DNA of 64,000 nucleotides from Carpediemonas membranifera. Its lineage: Eukaryota > Fornicata. The stretch lies in assembly GCA_019828565.1 (NCBI GenBank), contig JAHDYR010000006.1, forward strand, positions 310,001-374,000, given 5' to 3'. The notes under the pieces are model-generated. The model saw only the letters and a program-made list of their open reading frames with translations. It was not told where the DNA came from and did no database searches. A program made the position numbers and the translations under genes. Below are positions 55,221-63,558 of the stretch, one piece after another (positions within the stretch are counted from its first letter, which is position 1; each line of letters opens with the position of its first letter).

Positions 55221-55920
55221 TGTTGGTTGCGCGTTTATTGCGGGCGTCCTGCTCGCCAAAAATTTCTGCGCCAAAACGAATGGACCAACCGTTGCGTTTA
55301 ACCAGAAATGATCCATGATTCCCTGATTCACGTGCCTTGCGGGACTGCGGGACTTGATGCGCCCTGCTGATTCCAGGAGCGCGCCGTCTGGCTGCATCCA
55401 GCTCGCGGTTTGGGGGTCGACCCTATTTCGTGACTCTTGCTCGATCAGATGCTTGGCGGGCAGAGCCGTTAGGTAAGACACATCGCCACATGTAACGATT
55501 CTATGTTGGCTGAATAATGCATTCATCATCTGAACGGCTTATATAAATTCGTCAATCGGCCGTCTGATTGTCGGGAAGTTGACGGTGCCGAGTCTGTAAG
55601 GTAAGGAAGGATTCCATCAGCCTTGCTGACATGAACGATGGCCCACTTAATACAAAATCTATGGGGGTTACTCTGTACGTCATAGTGTCAACCGCGATGA
55701 AGAACCTGCCGATTTTTGCTATACGGATTTTGCACTGCCACTCAAAACCCTCTTAAGTTATGAATGTTGAAGCCAAAAAGAGAAAGAGATAATCTTGTCC
55801 GTACTGGGTAAAGGACTCGGATTCACGCACTATTATAGTGTCCAAGTTCCCCTTCTATCCGCTCATCACGGTGTGACCCTAAACTGCGGAAGTTGGTTGC
55901 ATAAAACTCATTCGTAACAC
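55221..55920. other. Intergenic boundary between the gene-rich and repeat-rich zones
   Basis: About 700 bp with no convincing gene. TAAACTGC (reverse of GCAGTTTA) is at 55880-55887, and GTAAGGTAAGG at 55596-55606. A minus-strand frame across 54702-55529 is a shadow of the katanin gene and its 3' flank. Confidence 0.4.
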
Positions 55921-56232
55921 GGCACAGTGCCGTAGTTGAACGACGATGCAGAGACAGCAGGGAAACAGAGGACGCTATAGCAGAGGCCTTGCAGGACGAA
56001 CCTGCCTGTCACGGGCTCCGAGGACAGACCCCCAGACTCCCTGGACAGTTGCCGGACTCCCAGGGAGGCAGGAAAGCAGAGATGCACGGAGAAGGCCGAA
56101 GGGCCTCTGGGGCGATTGGAATCGGGACTAAGCAGTGACAGTAGCACCAAAGCCCAAGCTGAGCGCAGCTGACAGCTCAGTGGAGGGTGGCGGCCGTGCC
56201 CCGGAGCACTCAGCTCCAGGATAATGGGAAGC
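55921..56232 (-). repeat. Dispersed repeat copy A, interrupted by the retroelement
   Basis: Read on the minus strand it matches copies B (61.1-61.7 kb) and C (61.9-62.5 kb): GAGCTGAGTGCTCCGGGG, TTGGGCTTTGGTGCTACTG, CCGATTCCAATCGCCCCAGA and GGGGGTCTGTCCTCGG-like blocks in the same order. Its other end lies beyond the retroelement at 60917-60967. The 3' LTR supplies an ATG that opens a 110-codon frame (55908-56240) through it, with no family resemblance. Confidence 0.8.
56229..56232. repeat. Target-site duplication, left copy (AAGC)
   Basis: AAGC directly abuts the LTR and is repeated at 60917-60920. Copies B and C keep a single, similar, unduplicated 4-mer at this position. Confidence 0.85.
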
Positions 56233-56289
56233 TGTGCCATTGTTGGCTTGCGCAGGTAGATCTGTTTACATAAACTGCACTGGCTCTCA
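56233..56289 (-). repeat. 3' LTR (57 bp)
   Basis: Identical to 60860-60916. On the minus strand TGAGAGCCAGTGCAGTTTATG...ACAATGGCACA. A purine tract precedes it. Confidence 0.88.
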
Positions 56290-56300
56290 CTTCCCTCCTC
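56290..56300 (-). other. Polypurine tract of the chromovirus
   Basis: GAGGAGGGAAG on the minus strand, directly adjacent to the 3' LTR, as needed for plus-strand priming. Confidence 0.8.
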
Positions 56301-56317
56301 AAGGCGAAGCTAGCCAG

Positions 56318-57560
56318 CTAACGGCGGCCATTGCCCCGGAACTTCCGCTTGTAGCGTGCGAAGAGGGGCGTGAGACCTGGGTTGAGGCGTAGGTAGTCAT
56401 CCAGGGCGGCGAGGCGGTCGTAATATGCGTTATACGGAATGTACGAGTCCTCGGAGTCTTCTAGGCCTTCCCAGTGGACGAGGAGCTCGAGGCGTCGGTT
56501 GCGCTCGCGGTGGCCGACGATGGCGGAGACTTGTTGTTCGTCTTGTTCGTATGCGGCGATGCGCTCGAGTGTCTTGAGGTCTGCTGTGCCTGGGTCGAAG
56601 CGAATGAGGCGGTCCTGGTGGACGAGCAGCTCGGACTTGGTGACGAGGTCACGGAGGACGAATGTGTTGGGGCTCTTCCCTTCCCTGAGGAGTTGTAGCG
56701 GGCCGCGGACTGGAGGCAGAATCTTGGATGGGGCCTTGTGAGGATATCTCAGGAGCACTAGGCGTTCGAGTTTCCAGTCGAAGTTGTCCGCCGGTTGGGT
56801 TTGTGCGGCCTTGTGACGCTCGTATGCGGCGATCTTCGCGCGGGCTGCGTCGTGCATGGCCTGTATGTCGGTGTGGAATGCGTTAATGGCCTGGATGGTA
56901 GGTGTGTCTTGCGTCGCCTTGGCGGCGCTGATGATGCGTGACTCCGGGAGGGCCGTGAGCGCGGACGTGTGTCCGAAAAGCAGCTCGAACGGCGTGAAGC
57001 CGGTAGTCGAGTGTGTCGAAGTGTTGATAATGTGTTGCACGATTGGGATAAGTGCGGGCCAGTCGGTCGTTTCTGAGTCTAGTAGCAGGGCGCGCAGTCT
57101 GCGCATGATGGTCCCATTGACTCTCTCGACAACGCCGTTACTCTGTGGGTGGTACGCCGTGGAGAACCTGTGGTTCAGGCTGATCTTCTTGTTGAGAGCG
57201 GCGATGGTTGAGTTCTTGAACTGACTTCCCTGGTCTGTCTGGATCAGGCTGGGTGCGCCGAAGAGCGACCACACCTGGAGCATCGCGTCGGCGGCTTCTT
57301 CTGCCGAGGTTGACGCAACCGGCTTGAGCACAGTGAACTTGCTGAAGACGTCGATGAACACGATCACGTGAGCGAGGCCATTCGTCTTTGGAAGCGGGCC
57401 GAGCGTGTCTATCTGCACCGCCTCGAATGGGCGGGTCTTCTGGGTCGTATGCCACTGGGCCTTGGCGATGGGGTGGGATTTGAGCTTCTGGCAGACTGGG
57501 CAAGTCGCGACGTGCTCCCGCGACGTCTGGAGTTCATGGAAGACCAGGTCTTGCCGGCTT
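56318..57560 (-). pseudogene. Integrase and chromodomain of the chromovirus (third pol frame)
   Basis: Begins after a frame break near 57550 inside the zinc-binding region (CPVCQ remains here; the His pair is in the upstream frame). The catalytic core shows the D-D-E triad: QIDTLGPLPK, the Asp of IQTDQGSQF, and the Glu of HPQSNGVVERVNG. A GPY-like segment follows, then a C-terminal chromodomain around VSAIVGHRERNRRLELLVHWEGLEDSEDSYIP, which would direct insertion by binding modified histones. The frame ends at 56318, 18 bp before the purine tract. Confidence 0.85.
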
Positions 57561-58200
57561 CCTTGAGATGGGCGATCGTTTGTTTGATCGAAGCATGGCC
57601 GTTGGCTCCAGCGTGGGCCTGCTGAATGTCGAAGCGGTGGGTGCTGCTGGCGATTTCGCTGATCGCCGCGCCGCTGGGGCGGGAGAGGGCGTCCGCGACG
57701 ACGTTAGTTGTCCCTGCGATATGCATGATGTCGAAGGGGTACTCGGATAGGATGAGTCTCCATCGCGTGAGCTTGCGCGTCCCTTCCTCAGCCTTGCGAA
57801 TCATCCACACGATGTTCTTGTGATCTGTGAGTACGGTGAATGGCTTCAGCTTGAGAATCTGGCTAAACTCTGGCCGGGTGATGCAGTATATGACTGCGTA
57901 GAGCTCTTGCTCGACCGTCGCCCAGCGGCGTTGGGTCTCTGTGAACGTCTTTGAGAAGTACGCGAGGGGTTTCTTCGTGTCGCCCTCGTGTTGCCACAGC
58001 ACTCCGCCGGCTGCGATTGTGGACGCGTCTGTCTCAAGTGTCCACTTGCAGGTCAGGTTGGGTAGTGCCAATGCCTTGTTGTCGGTGCACAGCTCCTTCA
58101 GAGCCGCGAATGCCTTGTCGTGTTCCTCAGTCCAAGGGAGCTTGTCTAGCTTCTTGGGTGACCCCTTGAGGAGGGCGTTGAGGGGGCTGTGGCTGAGCTG
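57409..58200 (-). pseudogene. RNase H and integrase N-terminal region (second pol frame)
   Basis: RNase H signature: WTLETDAS (catalytic Asp), YFSKTFTETQRRWATVEQELYAVIY (Glu), FTVLTDHKNI (Asp) and NVVADALSR. The frame also carries the start of the integrase zinc domain (HAGANGHASIKQTIAHLKEAGK). It is linked to the RT frame only across a break near 58200, and to the integrase frame across one near 57550. Confidence 0.85.
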
Positions 58201-59459
58201 AGTTGCGGGAGGTAGTTTGCGAGGTGGTTAAACTTGCCCATCGTGCGTCTGAGCTCTGTGACGGTGGTGGGGGCGGGCAGCTCCTTCAGCGCGGCGACGC
58301 GGCCTGGGCTCACCGAGCGGCCGGAGCTGTTGATGATGAATCCGCAGACCTCCACTTCGGCGGCGCCGATGGTACATTTGTCCGCGCGGAGGCGCAGGCG
58401 GTTGTCCTTGGCTCTCTGGAGGGTGAGTCTCAGGGTGTTGAGGAATCCTTCTTCGGTCCGTGCGTAGAGGAATATGTCATCCACGTAGACCCGGTGGCCG
58501 GGGATTCCATCTAGCACGGCCTCCATCGCTCGTTGAAACTTGGAGGGGGCGTTCTTAAGTCCAAACGGGACCCTGAGGAACTCGGAGTGGTGCCCGGGGA
58601 CTACGAACGAGGTAAGGTGGATGCTGGCCGGCTCCATCAGCTGCTGCCAGTATCCGGACCGGAGATCGAGTGATGCAAAGTAAGAGCATCCGCCGGCTTC
58701 GTGGGGCAGGTCCCTCAGATCGGGGAGGGGAAAGGCGTCGTCCTTCGTGGCGTCGTTAAGATCGTTGAATGCGACGCAGAAGCGGGGTTCGCCGTTCTTC
58801 TTGGTTGCCATCGTGTGGCGGCTGGCGTGCTCGGACTGGCTGTCTCGTATGATGCCGAGCTTCTTCATCTTCTCGATCTCGGAGAGGGCGGCTGAGCCAG
58901 CCTCTCCGACAAGCTGTCGAGGACGGCACTTGAGGTGAAAATCGCGTGTGAGTTCGATCTTGTGAGGCTGTAGTTTGCTGCCTTCTGGCGGGAGAGCCGG
59001 GTCGAACACCTCATCGAACTCCTCGACGATGCTTCGGACCTTGTTGGCGAACTCGGTGCCGTGGTCGTCCGGGATCGCGACGGCGAGCGAATGCTTCGAG
59101 TCCGAGGTTGACGCCGCTTCGAAGACGTCGGCGTCGATCATGTTGTGCTCTTCTAGATCGTCCTTATCATCCGGCTTCTCGGACGGGAGTATCAGTAGGC
59201 GGTCGTTGAGGACGTAGCCGATGTGCCTGAGGAGGTCCTTGCCGATCAGCATCCTGTCGCTGGTGCCTGTGATCATGTGGACGTCCCAGTCGAGCGTGAC
59301 GGTTTTGCCATCCATGCCAGGGGAGTGTGATGGACATGGTGGCGATCTTGCCCACGGAGATAACGCGGTCGTCCGCGGCGAACAGGCGGAGGTCCGACTC
59401 GCGCCATTGGATGTTTCCTGGTATCTTTGGGGCGAGGTGCTCGGATATGACGCAGACAT
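58146..59459 (-). pseudogene. Reverse transcriptase of the chromovirus (first pol frame)
   Basis: Contains the end of the protease region (SDRMLIGKDLLRHIGY) and the RT: FHLKCRPRQLV, KKNGEPRFCVAFNDLN, FPLPDLRDL, YFASLDLRSGYWQ, FLRVPFGLKNAPSKFQRAM, the active site VYVDDIFLYA (YVDD) and VEVCGFIINSSGRSV. The usable part begins near 59319 where the gag-protease frame breaks, and ends at a second break near 58200. Confidence 0.88.
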
Positions 59460-60867
59460 CTGCGCCAGTGTCGAGCTTGGCTGGAAGTTGGACGGTTCCG
59501 GCGACCGTTACGGTTGTCTGTATGGGAATGGAGGTCGTTTGGACCTCGCCGACGGCGCCATCGCGTTGGTTCGCTCCGCAGTCCTTGGTTGTATGCTTTG
59601 AGTTCCAGCCATGCCTGTCACACCAGCGATTGAAAGACTTCGGGATGTAGAAATGCTCCTTGTCCTTAAACTGCTTGAACGGGTCCTGGCCTTCGACCTT
59701 GTGGGCCTTCGGCTTCAGCGGCTGGCCCTCGCGAGCAGAGGTGTCCTTGTTCGAGCACTGACTGTTATCATGCGGTGCCTTGTTGTCGGCCGGGATCGGC
59801 TTCGTCTTGGTCGACACGGCATAGGCCTGCCAGGGGACGACGATCTGGCCGAGATGGTCGGTCTCGAGGGTCGAGAGGGCGTCTATGCAGTCGCGGGCGG
59901 GACGCCAGTTGCCGTCCGAATCCCGCTCGATCAGCGCCTCGTATAGCGGGATCGCGTCGTCGTCGTATCCCTTGAGGGCGACAGACCGGACCGCAGCGCG
60001 GAGGGCGCTGTCGGGGATCTTATGGTAGCCATCGGCCTCGACGACGGGGTTGTACCCGTCGCACGCCTTCTGCAGGCGCAGAGTGTTAAGGCGGTGGGCC
60101 GCGTTCTGGCCGTACAGTTGGGTGCCCTTGCTCGTGATGGCCTTGAGGCGTGCACCGCGGTCGAGTGTTGGCATCAGGGTAAGGTACAGGTGAGGCAGGA
60201 TGGTCCTGGCCTCGGCGCGAAGCTGGTCACGCACGGACACGGGGGCGGAGGGGGCGGCCGTTGCCGCTGACGGGAGAGAGTTGACGATTCTCGCGACATC
60301 CGCGGCCGATCGGGCCGGTTTGTCGTCCAGGGGGTTCGTTAGCGTCGCGAAGGTGAGGGTCGCATCCGGGTCCGCCTCGTGGCGGTCGTGGCTGGCCGTG
60401 CAGAGGCTGGCGAGCTTATCGTTCAGCTCGGCCTCGGCGCGGTCGTAAACAGCCTGCATCCGGCGCATCGCCGGGTCGAGAAGCGGGCTGTCCTTATAGG
60501 TGTTGGCGGCTGCAGCACAGAGCAAGAAGAGATCGTCCTGCAGAGCGTCGATGATTGCGCGGTATCTTGCGCGGCACGACGTGGCGTGTCTGTCAGGTTC
60601 TTGCTTGGCGTGTTGTGCCTGCGAGACCACGTCAGGGATAAGGGAGTCCCAGAACGACTCGAAGGTCGGGAACGTGGAGGTGGGCCGCCATGTGGCTTGT
60701 AGAAGCTCGAGGGTCTTTGCCGTGAATGTGTGGGGGAAAGAACGGGGTCTTTTGACGTTACCGACTTCCCGTAACCAGATCTCGTACCCCGTTGTGAGGG
60801 AAGAGACGTCTATCACGGATAGACCACTGTGTGATTCTGTAGAAGCAGAATATCGATATTGTGCCAT
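59167..60867 (-). CDS. Gag and aspartic protease of the chromovirus
   Basis: 566 codons from an ATG at 60867, which lies inside the 5' LTR, so the first residues (MAQ) are LTR-encoded. The Gag region is helical and charged. A zinc knuckle of the C-x2-H type (WCDRHGWNSKHTTKDC) follows, then the protease with the active-site KLDTGADVCVIS. From about 59319 the frame is out of phase and the last 50 codons are spurious; one extra base there separates it from the RT frame. Whether this is a mutation or a recoding site is open. Confidence 0.85.
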   Translation of the reverse strand: MAQYRYSASTESHSGLSVIDVSSLTTGYEIWLREVGNVKRPRSFPHTFTAKTLELLQATWRPTSTFPTFESFWDSLIPDVVSQAQHAKQEPDRHATSCRARYRAIIDALQDDLFLLCAAAANTYKDSPLLDPAMRRMQAVYDRAEAELNDKLASLCTASHDRHEADPDATLTFATLTNPLDDKPARSAADVARIVNSLPSAATAAPSAPVSVRDQLRAEARTILPHLYLTLMPTLDRGARLKAITSKGTQLYGQNAAHRLNTLRLQKACDGYNPVVEADGYHKIPDSALRAAVRSVALKGYDDDAIPLYEALIERDSDGNWRPARDCIDALSTLETDHLGQIVVPWQAYAVSTKTKPIPADNKAPHDNSQCSNKDTSAREGQPLKPKAHKVEGQDPFKQFKDKEHFYIPKSFNRWCDRHGWNSKHTTKDCGANQRDGAVGEVQTTSIPIQTTVTVAGTVQLPAKLDTGADVCVISEHLAPKIPGNIQWRESDLRLFAADDRVISVGKIATMSITLPWHGWQNRHARLGRPHDHRHQRQDADRQGPPQAHRLRPQRPPTDTPVREAG

Positions 60868-60916
60868 TGTTGGCTTGCGCAGGTAGATCTGTTTACATAA
60901 ACTGCACTGGCTCTCA
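60860..60916 (-). repeat. 5' LTR (57 bp) containing the gag start codon
   Basis: Identical to 56233-56289. Must hold promoter, RNA start and polyadenylation signals within 57 bp. GCAGTTTATG lies about 30 nt before the ATG at 60865-60867. Confidence 0.88.
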
Positions 60917-60920
60917 AAGC
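60917..60920. repeat. Target-site duplication, right copy (AAGC)
   Basis: Matches 56229-56232. It is followed by the remaining end of repeat copy A (to about 60967). Confidence 0.85.
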
Positions 60921-61081
60921 AAGCTCAGTCCGGGGCCTGATACCAGGCAAACGTAAATTTCTTTCTTTCACAACCCATAAAATCCATCGCACCGGTGAGC
61001 AGTCACAGAGACGCCCGGTACCGCAGCGCGCAAAGAGCCGCTGGGTCAGCTAGAATTGAGCAGCTGTGTGGACGGCAGGTC

Positions 61082-61735
61082 CTTGGGTAAGAGTGTATAT
61101 GTTGAAAGAAAGAAAGAAAGAAATTTATGGTGCTTGGATTCTGACCCCGGACTGAGCTTGTTTCCCGTTGTCTTGGAACTGAGTGCCCCGGGGTACTGCC
61201 TATTTCCCGTGGCAAACTGGTCAGCAGCGTTTGCCTTGGGCTTTCGGTGCTACTGTCTCCGCGGAAAGCCGATTCCAATCGCCCCAGAGGCCCTGCGGCC
61301 ATCTCCGTGCAAATATGCTTTCCTGTCTCCCTGAAAGTCCGGCAACTATCCGGGGAGCCTGGGGGTCTGTCCTCGGGGCATTGACAGGCAGGATCGTCCT
61401 GCAGAACCTTGACTATGACACTCCTTGCTTCCCTGCAGTCCTTGTAGAGCCGTTCAGCCACGGCACCCTCTCGTCTGTCCGGTTCCCCAATTCCATGCCC
61501 CCTCGACTCTGTTAGGAAGCCTACCCGAAGGCGGGGAAAGTGACTAAGTCCATGCTGTCTACCCCGGTTAGGTGGCGTGGGTCAGGGCATGGGTGGTGTA
61601 CCCCCAGGCACTAGGCCTGGTTGTCCTGTTACCCCTTACAACATTTCGCTTGCACTACATGTCCTTGGTTTCCCATGTCGTTTAACAAGGGCGGCAGGGG
61701 CACAGAGTGTATATGTTGTGTGGCCAGCAAAATCG
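61082..61735 (+). repeat. Dispersed repeat copy B
   Basis: Starts CTTGGGTAAGAGTGTATATG, then a (GAAA)n run, then the blocks shared with A and C, and ends with AGTGTATATGTTGTGTGGCC. Spacing to copy C is about 760 bp. No coherent coding sequence in any frame. Confidence 0.8.
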
Positions 61736-61841
61736 AGTTTCACATGAGCTCACGGGCACCCTGGAGTGCCGAGGCGCGGGCGAGACCCCAGCGGGACCGG
61801 GTCGCCGTGCTAAGAGGTTGAATCTGGTGGCAGTTTCGGAT

Positions 61842-62620
61842 ACGAATCGAGGTGATTCGATCCGAAAGAAAAGAAAGAAAATTTATGGTGCCTGGTATCG
61901 GGCCCCGGTTACTTAGGCTGATCTCCCTTATTACTGGAGCCGAGTTCCCCGGGGCGCTGCCTCCTCCCTGCGATTGAACTTGTCAGCTGCGTCCAACGAG
62001 CGATTCGGTGCTACTGCTTCCGCTCACTCCCGATTTCACTTCCCCCCATAGGCCTTCGCCATCTCCGTGCGCTGAGCGCTTTCCTGTCTCCCTGTAAACC
62101 CGGCAGCTTCCAGGGAGCCTGGGGGTCTGTCCTCGGTGCTTCCACAGGCAGGTTTGTCCTGCAAGACCTTCTCTATAGCACTCCCTGATTCCCTGCAGTC
62201 CCTACGGGGTCGTTCAAGCATGACACCCTCTCCTCTTTCCAGATTCCCTGTTCAGTGCCCCCACGACCCTGTTAAGTGGCCTACCCGTGGGCGGGGAAAG
62301 CAACTAAGTCCCTCTCATCTACCCCTGTTAGGCGGCGTGGGTTAGGGCTAACACAGACTCTAGATCTGCAAGGCCTAGTACCCCTTATGATAGTTCTCTT
62401 GTGCTACACTTCCCAGCGTCCCTCTATCGTTCACAAGGGCGGCGGAAACGTCATGTCCCCCCGTATGAGGTGATTCGATCCGGGAGAATCGATGGCGCAA
62501 TCGACTGAAAATGGAGTCAGACCAAGAGAAATGGCGGAAGAGACCGCCGGACAGATAAGAGATAAATGTCCAACCCCCCCCTTGGGTAAGAGTGTATATG
62601 TTGTGTGGCCAGCAAAATCT
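61842..62620 (+). repeat. Dispersed repeat copy C
   Basis: Aligned with copy B along its length: (GAAA)n, AATTTATGGTGCCTGG, GAGTTCCCCGGGGCGCTGCC, GGGGGTCTGTCCTCGG, GCGGGGAAAGCAACTAAGTCC and, after 62580, the CTTGGGTAAGAGTGTATATG and TGTGTGGCCAGCAAAATC ends. More diverged than A and B are from each other at some blocks. Confidence 0.75.
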
Positions 62621-63188
62621 GGCTGGCCTGGCCAAGCTGGCGTTACATCGCGCTGACAGGTTACCTCGGGTAACGGGCCGTGAGCGGAGGGCAATGAGAT
62701 CGCCTCGCTCCGGCATGGTGATGCGCCGACCAGGCGAGCCGCGCAGTTTATGCGGGCAGAATGGTAGAAAATTCGGAACATCCAGATCCGACGGCACGAT
62801 ACTGGTCAAGACCGGTATATCCGCCCAGTAGGTAAGCTGGCCGGAGTCCCCTGATCGTTTACACTAGCTCTCTTTAATAAACGATCGCCCCCGTTGGGTA
62901 GAGCAAGTATGTCTAGAGGCGAGCACCACTCGAGCCCATTGGCACCCGGGGTGCTGAGACGCCCGAGAGGGCGCACGGAAACGTGCAGTTTATGGCATCA
63001 GAATTTCGAATGCCCGAAGGCACATCGGGCCTAAAGGAGCCCGAGAAGAATAAATCCTTTACCCCCCCCTTTGGGGAGTATGAGTTAGGTGGCTAGCCTA
63101 GTCTAGCTCCTGTCACAGGACCATCACTGGCACCTGCGCGCGCCGATCAATGTGCACTTTAGGTCACACTTCGAAACGCATCGGCAGG
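62621..63188. other. Spacer with two GCAGTTTATG motifs
   Basis: No supported gene. GCAGTTTATG occurs at 62743 and 62985 on the + strand. The second lies in a 70-bp TGAG...GGCACA segment (62955-63024) that has the end pattern of the mini-LTRs. (C)n runs occur at 62573-62580 and 63061-63068. Confidence 0.4.
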
Positions 63189-63497
63189 ATGTCTGATAAC
63201 GAAGACCTGCCGCCGCAAGACAGTCCCGATGAGCTTAACAAGCGTATCGAGAAGCTGGAGCGCTTGGTTAAGATACAATCGGAAGCAATTTTGGAGCAGC
63301 AAGCAGAAGCAGCTCGCCGTCCACTGTTCCTGGAGATGCCAAAGAGGTTCGGCCTCGAAGATGAGGCCAGATTCGTATACAAGACCATGAATAGGATCGA
63401 GAACGGCGCAAAGATGAAGGAGATCGGGAACATTCTCTTTGCAAGAATCCAGTACCTTCTAATCAAGGACGTGTACACTGACGCTACTGCAGAGCGG
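63189..63497 (+). CDS. Unidentified ORF, interrupted by the second chromovirus
   Basis: From ATG 63189 (MSDNEDLPPQDSPDELNKRIEKLERLVKIQSEAILEQQ) about 103 codons of clear protein-like sequence: an acidic start, a short coiled coil, then a basic helical region (EMPKRFGLEDEARFVYKTMNRIENG). It runs directly into the end of the second mini-LTR element at 63498. The layout (acidic start, coiled coil, helical) is like a retroelement Gag N-terminus, but I cannot assign it. The remainder may reappear past the right window edge. Confidence 0.5.
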
Positions 63498-63558
63498 TGT
63501 GCCGGGGCGAAGAGATTGGAACATTTACATAAACTGCGGACGTGGATGCCTTATGACA
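63498..63558 (-). repeat. Proposed 3' mini-LTR of the second chromovirus (61 bp)
   Basis: Starts TGTCATAAGG after the purine tract and ends CCGGCACA. The pol stop codon TAA (63551-63553) lies within it. GCGG at 63494-63497 would be the target duplication. Confidence 0.55.

Larger units (their letters stand above)
56233..60916 (-). mobile_element. Ty3/gypsy chromovirus with 57-bp LTRs, complete
   Basis: 4,684 bp flanked by AAGC duplications. On the minus strand the order is LTR, gag with a zinc knuckle, aspartic protease, reverse transcriptase, RNase H, integrase, chromodomain, purine tract, LTR. PR-RT-RH-INT is Ty3/gypsy order and the chromodomain marks a chromovirus. The two 57-bp repeats are identical and start TG, end CA. 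Three single-base frame breaks (near 59319, 58200 and 57550) interrupt the coding region. Insertion is inside repeat copy A: joining 56228 with 60917 onward restores sequence matching copies B and C. Identical LTRs suggest a young insertion, though 57 bp carry little dating power. Confidence 0.9.

Noticed and set aside
54702-55529. 275-codon minus-strand frame opposite the katanin-like gene
   Set aside because: Shadow of the AAA domain running into non-coding flank.
62955-63024. Further complete mini-LTR
   Set aside because: TGAG...GCAGTTTATG...GGCACA order fits, but the length (70 bp) and spacing differ and there is no target duplication or adjoining element; listed only as a motif site.
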